Source of the DNA: Bowmanella denitrificans
Lineage (GTDB): Bacteria; Pseudomonadota; Gammaproteobacteria; Enterobacterales; Alteromonadaceae
Assembly (NCBI RefSeq): GCF_002887595.1
Contig: NZ_PEBU01000001.1
Location: forward strand, 248,001-312,000
DNA length: 64,000 nucleotides
Direction of reading: 5' to 3'
The stretch's first letter is position 1; the number at the start of each line of letters is the position of its first letter. The notes below the pieces were generated by a model that saw only the letters and a list, made by a program, of their open reading frames with translations, searched no databases and had not been told where the DNA came from. Positions 49,424-58,579 of this stretch are shown here, piece after piece. A program made the translations under genes and the position numbers.

Positions 49424-49552
49424 GCTATTTTCCCGCTAAAATTCTATGTACCCAGTATACTTACCTTCATACCGTGAATGATAGTCGTGCTAATACCCTG
49501 ACAATATGTATTGAGTATCCGCAGCAGAATTGGCTGGTTTCAGGGTAAAAGC

Positions 49553-49581
49553 CTGTAATTTCCCGTCGATTCCTCTATAAT
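49553..49581 (+). promoter_or_regulatory. Candidate promoter of phosphoribosyltransferase gene
   Basis: A perfect -10 TATAAT at 49576-49581 has, 17 bases upstream, a weak -35 CTGTAA (49553-49558). It is 33 bases before the ATG. Confidence 0.5.
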
Positions 49582-49614
49582 TCGCGCCCTTTTTAATCAA
49601 ACTGAGTGAGCGGT

Positions 49615-50178
49615 ATGTCGGAAAAGAAATTCATTACCTCACAGGAACTGCTGCAGGACGCGTTTCGTCTGGCCTCCATCGTCTATGAAGACGGCTTCAG
49701 GCCCGATTATATTGTGGGTATCTGGCGGGGTGGTGCACCTATAGGTATCGCCGTTCAGGAATTTTTTGATTACAAGCACGTTAAAACCGACCATATCGCT
49801 GTGCGCACGTCGTCTTACTATGGCATTGGCAAGCAGTCCAAGGAAATCAAAGTTCACGGCCTGCATTATCTGATTGAAAACGCGAATGCCGACGACAAGC
49901 TGCTGATTGTAGATGACGTGTTCGACTCTGGCCGCAGTATCGAAGCCCTGTTGTTACAGATCCGCAAGCTGTCACGCTTGAATACACCACATGATATTCG
50001 TGTAGCCTGCCCTTGGTATAAGCCCGCCAATAGCAAGGTCGACATTGTGCCGGATTATTATGTCAACAAGAGCGATGAGTGGCTGGTCTTTCCGCATGAG
50101 CTATCCGGTCTGACCCCGCAAGAAATAATTGAAGGCAAGAAGGAACTTGCGGATATCCTGGATATTCTGATGAAGTAA
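49615..50178 (+). CDS. Phosphoribosyltransferase (hypoxanthine/guanine type)
   Basis: A 187-residue PRTase. The PRPP-binding motif is LLIVDDVFDSGRSI (about residues 100-113), preceded by GIWRGGAPIGIAVQEF, the first phosphate loop. The ATG at 49615 is chosen over the GTG three codons earlier. The next gene, convergent, is an NCS2 purine permease, which supports a role in purine salvage. The exact base (hypoxanthine, xanthine or guanine) cannot be fixed by eye. It ends in a strong terminator. Confidence 0.88.
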   Translation: MSEKKFITSQELLQDAFRLASIVYEDGFRPDYIVGIWRGGAPIGIAVQEFFDYKHVKTDHIAVRTSSYYGIGKQSKEIKVHGLHYLIENANADDKLLIVDDVFDSGRSIEALLLQIRKLSRLNTPHDIRVACPWYKPANSKVDIVPDYYVNKSDEWLVFPHELSGLTPQEIIEGKKELADILDILMK

Positions 50179-50181
50179 AAC

Positions 50182-50206
50182 AAAGGGAGCGGTTGCTCCC
50201 TTTTTT
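50182..50206 (+). terminator. Rho-independent terminator
   Basis: AAAGGGAGC (50182-50190) pairs with GCTCCCTTT (50195-50203), loop GGTT, followed by more T. It ends the PRTase gene and reaches the stop codon of the convergent permease. Confidence 0.92.
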
Positions 50207-51500
50207 AATGATCAAAGAAAGCAATTTTCAATACGAACAGCAGTGTCAGGATCCAGACACTCAGACTCACCTCCCGCCACTTCCCACAAACTGCTTTGGC
50301 AAACGCATAAGTAATAAAGGCCAGGGTAATACCATGGGCAATGGAAAAGGTTAACGGAGTAAACAGCAAAACCACCGTCACCGGCGCCGCTTCGCTGATG
50401 TCGTCCCAGTCAATTTCACGCAGGTTAAACAACATCAGTATTGCCACATAGAAAATTGCGCCAGCGGTGGCATAAACAGGGATCATGCCGGCCAAAGGCG
50501 CAAAGAAGATGCTGAGCAGAAACAGCAGGCCCACCACCACTGCGGTTAAACCGGTACGCCCCCCTGCCGCCACGCCCGAGGCACTTTCCACATAACTTGT
50601 GGTAGTGGAGGTTCCTAACGATGCACCGGCAATAGTCGCGGCACTGTCACTCATCAATGCCCTGCCCAATTGCGGCACATTACCGTCTTTATCCGCCAAT
50701 CCGGCCTTTTGCGTCACCGCAATCAGAGTGCCGGAGGTGTCAAACAGATCCACAAACAGAAAGCCAAACACCACGCTGAGCATGGACAGTTCCAATGCGG
50801 CCTGAATATCCATTTGCAGGAAAGTCGGAGCCAGAGAAGGAGGGGCCGAGACGATCCCCTGATATTGCACATCGCCGCTCATTAGCCCGATGACCGTCAT
50901 AATCAGAATAGCCACCAACACCGCGCCGGGCATATTACGGGCGGTAAAGCCTGCTATAAGGAAAAATCCCAGAATGCTCATCAACGGAACAAAAGCGGTT
51001 AGATCTCCAAGGGTCACCAAAGTGGCGGGATGAGCAACAATAATTCCGGCATTTTTCAGGGCAATCATGGCCAGAAAAGCACCAATGCCTGTGGCAATAC
51101 CCAGTTTTAAAGTGCGTGGGATGGCATTAATAATCCACTCCCGCACCTTAAATGCACTTAAGGTAAAGAACAAAATACCTGATAAAAACACTGCCCCCAA
51201 CGCGGTTTGCCAACTGTGCCCCATGGATTGCACAACACCATATGTAAAAAAGGCGTTCAACCCCATACCAGGCGCTAATGCCAATGGGAAGTTGGCCATC
51301 AACCCCATAATCAGACAACCAATGGCAGCAGCCAGACAAGTAGCGACAAACACCGCACCTTTGTCCATACCTGCATCGGCAAGAATGGAAGGATTTACAA
51401 AAATAATGTAAGCCATGGTCAGAAAGATAGTCAGCCCGGCAAACATCTCGGTTCTGACATCTGTTCCGCGAGCAGACAGCTTAAAGAGTTTTTCCAGCAT
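50205..51500 (-). CDS. NCS2-family purine permease (AzgA/AdeP-like)
   Basis: A 431-residue inner-membrane transporter with about 12-14 hydrophobic segments. Signatures of the AzgA-like cluster are the start RGTDVRTEMFAGLTIFLTMAYIIFVNP, ALAPGMGLNAFFTYGV, DLFDTSGTLIAV and the GTSTTTSYVESASGV loop. Members import adenine, hypoxanthine or guanine by proton symport. With the neighbouring PRTase it makes a small salvage pair. No purine riboswitch was found in the 114 bases upstream. Confidence 0.93.
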   Translation of the reverse strand: MLEKLFKLSARGTDVRTEMFAGLTIFLTMAYIIFVNPSILADAGMDKGAVFVATCLAAAIGCLIMGLMANFPLALAPGMGLNAFFTYGVVQSMGHSWQTALGAVFLSGILFFTLSAFKVREWIINAIPRTLKLGIATGIGAFLAMIALKNAGIIVAHPATLVTLGDLTAFVPLMSILGFFLIAGFTARNMPGAVLVAILIMTVIGLMSGDVQYQGIVSAPPSLAPTFLQMDIQAALELSMLSVVFGFLFVDLFDTSGTLIAVTQKAGLADKDGNVPQLGRALMSDSAATIAGASLGTSTTTSYVESASGVAAGGRTGLTAVVVGLLFLLSIFFAPLAGMIPVYATAGAIFYVAILMLFNLREIDWDDISEAAPVTVVLLFTPLTFSIAHGITLAFITYAFAKAVCGKWREVSLSVWILTLLFVLKIAFFDH

Positions 51501-51614
51501 AAGTGGACTTCGCAGCGTTGAAAAAAGGCCGCGATTCTAAGCTAATGCGGTGAAAATTTCAGCTTTTTCACACCAAGAGACACTGGCTGTTATCTTCACA
51601 GCCGGTGAATGTAG

Positions 51615-52136
51615 TTAATGTGTAGCGGTTAACTGCGGTGCCATGTTGTAGACTGCCATTTCCTGCATATGCCGACTGGTGACAGGATCTTTCACGCTTC
51701 GCACCCTGGCAATATTGGCAATATGCTCGGAGGGCAATTGGCTTTCCCGTGCACCTGTCAGAACATGGTTCTTATACCAGGTAAAAGGCTTCAAATTGGC
51801 TTGGGTATGCTGGGCAATATAGGTTTGCGCTTCAAGGCGGATATCATCCAGATAAACAGCAACGGTGCGTCTGATATAACCGTCACCTTCGATACTATCC
51901 AGAGTCGGTATAGCGGCAGTATCCATTTGATATACCACCCCCCATACACTGTCACTCGGATCACCAGTGCGCCACACGTTACCTTTACCTGAACCATCCT
52001 GCCCGGGTTTATCAAAACGTAACACAAAGCCCATTAGTTCTGCCGCCAATAGTTTGCATGCACACGGGATCCTGGCGGCAATTCTGGCTTGCGACATATT
52101 AGAACCGTAAGCGAAATATAAAGTCTGGCTTTTCAT
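51615..52136 (-). CDS. Gamma-glutamylcyclotransferase-like protein
   Basis: A 173-residue protein of the GGCT/AIG2 fold. The substrate loop YGSN is at residues 10-13 and the general acid/base Glu is E83 in DSIEGDGYIRR, both intact, so enzymatic activity on gamma-glutamyl amines or peptides is plausible. A DUF or GGCT label is safer than a specific one. It is alone between the permease and the TetR gene. Confidence 0.87.
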   Translation of the reverse strand: MKSQTLYFAYGSNMSQARIAARIPCACKLLAAELMGFVLRFDKPGQDGSGKGNVWRTGDPSDSVWGVVYQMDTAAIPTLDSIEGDGYIRRTVAVYLDDIRLEAQTYIAQHTQANLKPFTWYKNHVLTGARESQLPSEHIANIARVRSVKDPVTSRHMQEMAVYNMAPQLTATH

Positions 52137-52272
52137 CAGCTACTCCCTCCCTTGCCAATGACAGTGCCGATAATCCTTTGGGTATGGATACAAACCCGAC
52201 ACTTACAATACTTAGTTTACTTTATCGGCAAAATTGTTCAAAAAATAATCTCAAAATATTCAAGCCCTGCCT

Positions 52273-52887
52273 TTAGCGGATATGAATCAGACATTCCCAG
52301 GCGCTGATAAACTGTTCCGCCAGCTTGACCAAAGTTTGGCGACTGGTTCCATCCCGGGCTTGAATAGACATACCATGCTGAAAAGTCAGCACAAGATTGG
52401 CAAGGCCTGCACAATCTGTCTGTTCGGGCAGTTCACCTTCCCGTTTAGCCCGTTCCAGCCTGCTGTGCAGTAATTGCATGGAGCGCTTACGTTTTAGCCT
52501 CAGCTCTTCACAGATAGTGCTGCTGCTCCCACACATCTGCGGTGCCGATAAGACTATCATGCACCCTTTGGGTTTGTCCTGCCGGGAGAAATTCAAGGCA
52601 GACGCATGTAACAACTGCTCCACAGCCTCCCGGGCGGTTGCCGCTTCTTCCAGGTGCTCCCAAATTCCCTTACCTTCCGTTTCTTCATAGCGCGCCAACG
52701 CCTCGTTAAACAGGCCCTCTTTGCTTTTAAAACTGGCATATAAACTTGGCGGATTCAGCCCCATACAGGCCGTCAACTCTGACAACGACGTGTTATCAAA
52801 GCCTTTCTGCCAGAATAGCTCCATTGCGTTTTGTAACGCTTTTTCCCGATCAAAGGCCCGGGGCCTTCCTCTTTTACCGTCGCCCAT
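52273..52887 (-). CDS. TetR/AcrR-family transcriptional regulator
   Basis: A 204-residue repressor. The N-terminal helix-turn-helix is seen in ALQNAMELFWQKGFDNTSLSELTACMGLNPPSLYASFKSKEGLF (given as residues about 14-58); the rest is the all-helical ligand domain, with a QxxQxxL-rich dimer face. It is divergent from the SDR and MFS genes with 88 bases between, and a near-perfect palindrome in that gap is the likely operator, so it probably represses them and itself. Confidence 0.93.
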   Translation of the reverse strand: MGDGKRGRPRAFDREKALQNAMELFWQKGFDNTSLSELTACMGLNPPSLYASFKSKEGLFNEALARYEETEGKGIWEHLEEAATAREAVEQLLHASALNFSRQDKPKGCMIVLSAPQMCGSSSTICEELRLKRKRSMQLLHSRLERAKREGELPEQTDCAGLANLVLTFQHGMSIQARDGTSRQTLVKLAEQFISAWECLIHIR

Positions 52888-52945
52888 TATTTAACGATCA
52901 CTATAAAAAACATTTGACATCTCATCTCGCTAAACACATCTTAAT

Positions 52946-52963
52946 ATGTATTGATCACTACAT
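52946..52963. promoter_or_regulatory. Candidate TetR-type operator
   Basis: ATGTATTGATCACTACAT is an 18-bp dyad (16 of 18 positions symmetric) over a possible -10 TAATAT (52942-52947) and 13 bases before the SDR start. GATCACTA recurs at 52896-52903 near the TetR start, a likely second site. Confidence 0.6.
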
Positions 52964-52975
52964 AAAAGGCAAATA

Positions 52976-53716
52976 ATGAAAAATCTAACTGGAAAAACGG
53001 TATTTATTACGGGTGGTAGCCGCGGCATTGGTGCAGCTATTGTCAGAAAGCTGGCGGCAATGGGCGCATTTGTGGCATTTTCTTACCACAACTCTGAGCA
53101 TGCGGCTAACGCACTGGTAGCAGAAATAGAGCACGCCGGTGGTAAAGCTTTGGCAATAAAAGCCGATAATACTGACCATCGTGCATTGCAGGGCGCTATT
53201 CAGCAGCTAGGCGCATCCCGCAATAATATCGATATTCTTATCAACAACGCCGGTATCTTTGATGCCAGGCCTTTGGAATCCTTCTCTTTAGAGGATCTGG
53301 ATAACACCCTCAACGTGAATGTTCGCGCGGTCTTTATTGCCAGCCAGACAGTGCTAAAACATATGCCGGATGGTGGCAGGATCATCAATATCGGCAGCAA
53401 TCTTGCGGTCAGGGTACCTGGTCCGGGGCTTAGCTTGTATGCCATGAGCAAAGCTGCATTGGTTGGGCTGACAAAAGCCATGGCGCGGGAATTGGGCCCT
53501 CGACGTATCAATGTGAACATCGTCCACCCTGGATCAACAGACACGGATATGAATCCGGCCAACGGTGAACATGCCGGCGGTCAACTTGCGCTAATGGCCA
53601 TTCCCAAATTTAACTCTGCCATGGATGTTGCCAATGTGGTCAGTTGGTTAGCTGAAGAAGCTGGGCAAGCCCTAACCGGAACTGAAATTACTGTCGATCA
53701 CGGCGCCAACATTTAG
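52976..53716 (+). CDS. SDR-family oxidoreductase
   Basis: A 246-residue short-chain dehydrogenase/reductase. The cofactor loop TGGSRGIG is at residues 12-19, NNAG in the middle, Ser in NIGSN, and YAMSK for Tyr/Lys catalysis. It resembles FabG-like and BdcA-type proteins; BdcA in E. coli binds c-di-GMP and promotes biofilm dispersal, but the name is not justified here. Start ATG 52976 follows AAAGGC. The MFS gene begins 7 bases after its stop. Confidence 0.92.
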   Translation: MKNLTGKTVFITGGSRGIGAAIVRKLAAMGAFVAFSYHNSEHAANALVAEIEHAGGKALAIKADNTDHRALQGAIQQLGASRNNIDILINNAGIFDARPLESFSLEDLDNTLNVNVRAVFIASQTVLKHMPDGGRIINIGSNLAVRVPGPGLSLYAMSKAALVGLTKAMARELGPRRINVNIVHPGSTDTDMNPANGEHAGGQLALMAIPKFNSAMDVANVVSWLAEEAGQALTGTEITVDHGANI

Positions 53717-53723
53717 CCTTGCT

Positions 53724-54908
53724 ATGGCAGCTAATCAACAGGGTAGCGGTTTAACCGCCGCCCCTTTATTTACTCTGATCACAGGCTGTTGCCTGTTTGT
53801 TACTCTTGAGTTCCTGATAGTTGGACTGTTGCCATTATTGGTACCAAGTTACAACCGCTCCTTGGAGGAGTTGGGAATGTTAGTGTCGACGTTTGCACTT
53901 TCTGCCTCTTTGGCAGGCCCGGTTATCACGTTTTACCTTAGCCGATGGTCGACCTCACGAGCGTTGGCTTTATGCTTGGCAGTGGCAGGCTTTAGTACCA
54001 TGCTGACGGCCTTTTCATCTTCATTTGAAGTTGCCATAGGCTGCAGAATGATTCAGGGCGCAGTGTTAACGGCCTATATCAGCATCGCCAGCAGCTATGC
54101 CGCCTTTCACGCGGCTTCAGGACAACAGGGTCGGGCCGTAGGTCAAATTAATCTGGGTGTAGTTGTCAGTCTGGTTGTGATTATCCCGCTAGGACTTTCA
54201 CTCAGTCCATGGCTGGGCTGGCAAAACATCCTTTTATTGTTAGCCGTTCTTTGCTTCGTTCTTGTACCGATAACCCGCCATGCGATCCCCATAAGGCATC
54301 GGGTAACAATGCACACCAATGTCAGCAATGCATTGCTAAAGCCGCATTTTATCTTGCACTTGTTGCTGTCTCTGTTGGTGTTTACCAGTATGTTTGTCAG
54401 TTACAGTTACATTAGTCCCTGGCTATTGCAGTTAGCCGGTATTACGACAAATCGTATCGGTGTTGCCTTGTTTATATTTGCCCTGGCAGGTCTGGCCGGT
54501 AATGAATTTGCCTCCCGTCTTGTCGAAAAAAAGCCTTTGCAAACGACTGTCTATATAACATTGCTGCTAGGACTGGTGTTGCTGCTGTTAAGTCAGTATG
54601 CAGCGCCCAGTGCCCCAGCATTTCTGTTGTTTGTATTTTGGGGAGTGGCGCATATGGCTGCATTTGTCGCATGCCAGGTCAGGGTGATGGCAGCCGCACC
54701 GGATGCACCTGCTCTGGCAGCGGCACTGAATATTTCAGTGTGTAATCTGGGTATAGCACTGGGGAGTTTTGTGGGTGCTAAGATCATTGCAAACTATGGT
54801 TTGGCGGCTCTGGGGCCAGGATTTGCGGCAACAGGATTGATAGCGCTGCTGTTAAGCGCCATTCTGGCCTGCGTACAATATCAGAGTAGCCGGGCAACGT
54901 CCCCGTAG
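53724..54908 (+). CDS. MFS efflux transporter (AraJ/Bcr-like)
   Basis: A 394-residue major-facilitator protein with 12 predicted helices. The N-half carries YNRSLEELGMLVSTFALSASLAGPV and a charged R(W)-type loop between helices 2 and 3; MIQGAVLTAYISIASSYAAF resembles the antiporter signature of drug-efflux DHA1 members. It shares a unit with the SDR gene, under the divergent TetR, a common plan for drug-resistance efflux. Substrate unknown. Confidence 0.9.
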   Translation: MAANQQGSGLTAAPLFTLITGCCLFVTLEFLIVGLLPLLVPSYNRSLEELGMLVSTFALSASLAGPVITFYLSRWSTSRALALCLAVAGFSTMLTAFSSSFEVAIGCRMIQGAVLTAYISIASSYAAFHAASGQQGRAVGQINLGVVVSLVVIIPLGLSLSPWLGWQNILLLLAVLCFVLVPITRHAIPIRHRVTMHTNVSNALLKPHFILHLLLSLLVFTSMFVSYSYISPWLLQLAGITTNRIGVALFIFALAGLAGNEFASRLVEKKPLQTTVYITLLLGLVLLLLSQYAAPSAPAFLLFVFWGVAHMAAFVACQVRVMAAAPDAPALAAALNISVCNLGIALGSFVGAKIIANYGLAALGPGFAATGLIALLLSAILACVQYQSSRATSP

Positions 54909-54927
54909 CAAAAATACATTTAAACTG

Positions 54928-54958
54928 TTGACCTCAATATTACTTGAGGATTTATCCT
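54928..54958 (+). promoter_or_regulatory. SoxR-type promoter before ABC exporter
   Basis: -35 TTGACC (54928-54933), a 19-base spacer, and -10 TATCCT (54953-54958). Inside the spacer and reaching the -35 is the dyad CCTCAATATTACTTGAGG (54932-54949). The SoxR box is CCTCAAGTTAACTTGAGG, and E. coli soxS has the same 19-base spacer, so the fit is close in sequence and geometry. Confidence 0.8.
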
Positions 54959-54986
54959 TGCCGTTCCACTTCAACAAGGAGAAGTC

Positions 54987-55913
54987 GTGCATCCAATCAT
55001 ATCTGTCAAACAATTGGGCAAGCAATATGCTTCCGGCCATAGCGCCTTAGAGGATATCAATCTGGATATCCATAAAGGTGAAATATTTGCTCTGCTCGGA
55101 CCAAACGGCGCAGGCAAGACCACATTAATCAGCATTATATGCGGTATCGTCAATCCAAGTCATGGCGGGGTTACAGTAGATGGCAACGACATTTTAACCA
55201 GCTACCGGGCATCACGTTCACTGATTGGCCTGGTACCGCAGGAATTGTTTACCAATACCTTTGAAACCGTATGGGCTACGGTCACTTTCAGTCGGGGCCT
55301 ATTTGGTAAACCGGCTAATCCGGCCTATCTGGAGCAGTTACTACGTAGTTTGTCGCTGTGGGAAAAGAAAGACAGCAAAATCATGGCCCTGTCAGGCGGA
55401 ATGAAACGCAGGGTCCTGATTGCCAAGGCCCTGGCTCATGAACCTAAAATCCTGTTTCTGGACGAACCCACGGCCGGGGTGGACGTGGATTTGCGCCGTG
55501 ACATGTGGAATCTGGTAAGAAAGCTGCGTGAGCAGGGTGTCACCATCATACTGACCACCCACTATATTGAAGAGGCAGAGGAAATGGCCGATCGCATCGG
55601 GGTTATTAATAAAGGACGTTTAATTCTGGTGGAAAACAAACATAGTCTGATCAACAAGCTGGGCAAGAAGCAACTGACACTTCATCTGCAAACCGCAATA
55701 TCTGCCTTGCCAAATGGCTTGGACCACTATGAGTTGGAGCTGACGGGCAATGGCAGTCAGCTTGTTTATACCTACGACGTTCATGCTCAGCACACAGGTA
55801 TCGCCGAGTTGCTCAAAACACTGAACGATCACCAGATCGATTTTAAAGACCTGCAGTCTTCACAAAGTTCACTCGAAGATATCTTCGTTAACCTGGTCAG
55901 GGAGCATGCATGA
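54987..55913 (+). CDS. ABC transporter ATP-binding protein
   Basis: A 308-residue ATPase of the DrrA/YadG type. Walker A GPNGAGKT (about residues 38-45), Q-loop VPQELF, signature LSGGMKRR, Walker [11 protein letters not shown] and the H-loop TTHYIEEAE are present; the C-terminal 80 residues are the extra domain seen in exporter ATPases. The start is GTG at 54987 with AAGGAG upstream. It overlaps the permease by 4 bases (ATGA) and is preceded by a SoxR-type promoter, which suggests export of redox-active or otherwise toxic compounds. Confidence 0.94.
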   Translation: MHPIISVKQLGKQYASGHSALEDINLDIHKGEIFALLGPNGAGKTTLISIICGIVNPSHGGVTVDGNDILTSYRASRSLIGLVPQELFTNTFETVWATVTFSRGLFGKPANPAYLEQLLRSLSLWEKKDSKIMALSGGMKRRVLIAKALAHEPKILFLDEPTAGVDVDLRRDMWNLVRKLREQGVTIILTTHYIEEAEEMADRIGVINKGRLILVENKHSLINKLGKKQLTLHLQTAISALPNGLDHYELELTGNGSQLVYTYDVHAQHTGIAELLKTLNDHQIDFKDLQSSQSSLEDIFVNLVREHA

Positions 55914-56671
55914 ACATTTACGCAATTCGCGCAATTTATCTGTTTGAAATGGCCCGCACCTGGCGCACTCTGATGCAAAGCATCGCCTCCCCGGTCATTT
56001 CCACTTCTTTGTATTTTGTCGTGTTTGGTTCAGCCATCGGCTCGCGCATGGTGGAAATAGACGGCATCAGTTACGGTGCTTTTATCGTGCCGGGCTTGAT
56101 AATGTTGTCACTGTTAACCGAGAGTATTTCCAATGCCTCATTCGGGATACATATGCCTAAGTTTACTGGCACCATCTATGAAGTATTATCAGCGCCCGTA
56201 TCGCCATTTGAGATAGTCACCGGCTTTGTCGGGGCGGCCGCCAGCAAGTCAATTATTCTCGGTATTCTGATTTTGGCAACCGCCAGGGTATTTGTCCCTT
56301 TTGAAATTGCCCATCCATGGTGGATGCTGGCTTTCCTGGTACTCACCGCGCTGACCTTCAGCCTGTTTGGTTTCATTATCGGTATCTGGGCTGACGGCTT
56401 TGACAAGCTGCAGGTCATTCCTGCCATGATTATCACGCCATTGACCTTCCTGGGCGGCAGCTTTTACTCCATCAATATGTTGCCGCCTGTTTGGCAGCAA
56501 ATTACCCTGTTTAATCCCGTGGTGTACTTAATCAGTGGATTTCGCTGGTCATTTTATGGCGTAGCAGATGTTAGTGTCGGTCTGAGTTTGTTTATGACTC
56601 TGATGTTCTTGCTGATTTGTCTGTTCGGGGTATGGTGGATTTTTAAAACCGGCTACAGGTTAAAACACTGA
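55910..56671 (+). CDS. ABC-2-type transport permease
   Basis: A 253-residue membrane protein with about six helices, the ABC-2 export type (YadH/DrrB-like). The [21 protein letters not shown] segment and the end [36 protein letters not shown] (about residues 180-215) are typical. Two copies with two ATPases are expected to form the exporter. Overlaps the ATPase gene. Confidence 0.93.
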   Translation: MNIYAIRAIYLFEMARTWRTLMQSIASPVISTSLYFVVFGSAIGSRMVEIDGISYGAFIVPGLIMLSLLTESISNASFGIHMPKFTGTIYEVLSAPVSPFEIVTGFVGAAASKSIILGILILATARVFVPFEIAHPWWMLAFLVLTALTFSLFGFIIGIWADGFDKLQVIPAMIITPLTFLGGSFYSINMLPPVWQQITLFNPVVYLISGFRWSFYGVADVSVGLSLFMTLMFLLICLFGVWWIFKTGYRLKH

Positions 56672-56727
56672 TGCCTGACAGCCCTGCCTCAGCCTAAGGC
56701 CTGCATAGTCCCATTGACGCCCTCTAT

Positions 56728-56749
56728 GCTGCAATCTGTGGATTGCAGC
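56728..56749 (+). terminator. Stem-loop after ABC operon
   Basis: GCTGCAATC and GATTGCAGC form a perfect 9-bp stem with loop TGTG; TAGGCATTTTCG follows, a weak T-tract. Confidence 0.55.
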
Positions 56750-56808
56750 TAGGCATTTTCGCTGGTTTACGCTAGTTTGTCTGCCTCGCCATGTTTGAAG
56801 GAAGCAGA

Positions 56809-58542
56809 ATGAAAATCAAATTAATCCTAAGCGGCGCTTTACTGGGTATCGGGTTGGCTTTGCCCGCTCAGGCTAATGAAGCAACTGACAGCCTGCAGCA
56901 GTTATTAGCACGTCATTGGCAGCAGGCGAATAAGGAACAGATATTCTTTCGCAAAGATCCCGATACCTTCAGAATGAACGGAAAACTGCCCGATATGTCT
57001 CAGCAAGGTCGCGAGCGCCGCGCTGCCTTTAATCAGGACATGCTGGCAGAGCTGGAAAAAATCGATTGGCAGCAGCTGCCAAAAGCTGACCAGCTGACCT
57101 ATCGCTTATTTAAATACGAACGACAAAGCGAAGCGCAAAGTTACCAGCAATTAGATCATTTCTATCCTTTCACCATTTATGCGGGCTACCACAGTTACTT
57201 CGCCGCTGCGCCGGACAATATGTCATTTCTCAGTCAACAGGACTATGAGGATTATCTGATCAGTCTGGCAGACTTTCCCCGCTACAACGAAGATCACCTT
57301 ACCAGTCTCAAGCAAGCCATTGCTCAGGGCCATACCCAGTACTGTCAAAGCTTTGCAGGCTATGAACAGACAATCAGCAAGCATCTGGTGGATAAAGTAG
57401 AAGACTCAGTGTTCTTTGCCCCTTTGGCAAATATGCCATCCCGCATCAATCAACAAGCCCAGCAGCAACTGATTAAGCAAGGTAAACAGGTGATTATGCA
57501 GGTGGTTGTTCCTGAGTACCGCAAGCTGTTTGAGTTCTTTACCCGCGAGTATATGCCTAACTGCCGCAAACAGGTGGGCATCAGCGCCTTGCCTGGAGGC
57601 AAGGACTACTACCAGTATCTGACTCGCTTCTACACCACGACCAATATGAGTGCAGAACAGATTCATCAGTTGGGTTTAGATGAAGTAAAGCGTATCCGTG
57701 GCGAGATGGAGCAGATCATCCGCGAGGTAAAATTCAGCGGCAACTTTAAAGAGTTTATTCATTATCTGCGCAATGAGCCGAAATTCTACGCCGAATCTGA
57801 ATTGCAGTTGCTGGAAAAGGCTGCCTACATAACCCGTAAAATGGCCGGCCAGTTACCTAAGTGGTTCAATACGCTGCCACGTAACACCTTTGATATTAAG
57901 TCCAGTCCCGGCGGTGGTGCTTATTACGTGGCTTCTGATGGCAGCGGCACCACGTCAGGCACCTACTTTATCGGCACCAAAGATCTTAAGGCAGAGCCAC
58001 TGTATAACCTGGAAGCATTGACCTTTCACGAGGCAGAGCCTGGCCATCATTTTCAATCTGCCATTGCCGGCGAGATGGATATGCCGGAGTTTCGCAAAAC
58101 CCTCTACCATTCCGCCTACGGTGAGGGCTGGGGCTTGTATTCGGAGCGGTTGGGCAAAGAAATGGGCTTCTATCAGGACCCATACAGTGATTTTGGCCGT
58201 TTAACTTACGAAGCCTGGCGAGCCAGCCGTCTGGTTGTGGATACCGGCATGCATGCCCTGGGCTGGTCAAGACAACAAGCAATAGATTATCTGGCCAACA
58301 ATACGGCACTCTCCATGCCGGATGTAGTCAACCAGATAGACCGTTACATCAGCTGGCCGGGTCAGGCGTTATCATACAAAATTGGCGAGCTGAAAATACT
58401 CGAACTGCGCCAACGTGCCGAACAAAAACTGGGTGACAAGTTCGATATTCGCGCTTTCCATGACCAGATCCTGCGCACCGGCAGCCTGCCACTGGATCTA
58501 CTTGAAGAGCTGACCAATGAATGGATAGCCGAACAAGGTTAA
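56809..58542 (+). CDS. DUF885 family exported metallo-hydrolase-like protein
   Basis: A 577-residue secreted protein. A signal peptide (residues 1-23, LSGALLGIGLALPAQA) precedes the long helical DUF885 domain. The HEAEPGHH motif at 407-414 is the zinc-binding HExxH-like motif of this family, followed by GEGWGLYSERLGKE, which supplies a further ligand glutamate. The fold is like M32 or M3 peptidases, so a peptidase role is plausible but the substrate is unknown. The ATG at 56809 has AAGGA upstream; a longer frame to 56791 is less likely. Confidence 0.88.
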   Translation: MKIKLILSGALLGIGLALPAQANEATDSLQQLLARHWQQANKEQIFFRKDPDTFRMNGKLPDMSQQGRERRAAFNQDMLAELEKIDWQQLPKADQLTYRLFKYERQSEAQSYQQLDHFYPFTIYAGYHSYFAAAPDNMSFLSQQDYEDYLISLADFPRYNEDHLTSLKQAIAQGHTQYCQSFAGYEQTISKHLVDKVEDSVFFAPLANMPSRINQQAQQQLIKQGKQVIMQVVVPEYRKLFEFFTREYMPNCRKQVGISALPGGKDYYQYLTRFYTTTNMSAEQIHQLGLDEVKRIRGEMEQIIREVKFSGNFKEFIHYLRNEPKFYAESELQLLEKAAYITRKMAGQLPKWFNTLPRNTFDIKSSPGGGAYYVASDGSGTTSGTYFIGTKDLKAEPLYNLEALTFHEAEPGHHFQSAIAGEMDMPEFRKTLYHSAYGEGWGLYSERLGKEMGFYQDPYSDFGRLTYEAWRASRLVVDTGMHALGWSRQQAIDYLANNTALSMPDVVNQIDRYISWPGQALSYKIGELKILELRQRAEQKLGDKFDIRAFHDQILRTGSLPLDLLEELTNEWIAEQG

Positions 58543-58561
58543 TAGGGCTCCCTGATAGGCG

Positions 58562-58579
58562 ATAAAGCGCAGGCTTTAT
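58562..58579. terminator. Short stem-loop between convergent genes
   Basis: ATAAAGC-GCAG-GCTTTAT, a 7-bp perfect stem overlapping the stop of the downstream minus-strand gene. No T-tract beyond; low confidence. Confidence 0.35.

Noticed and set aside
51501-51614. Purine riboswitch before the NCS2 permease
   Set aside because: No three-way junction or conserved loop sequence could be drawn in the 114-base leader.
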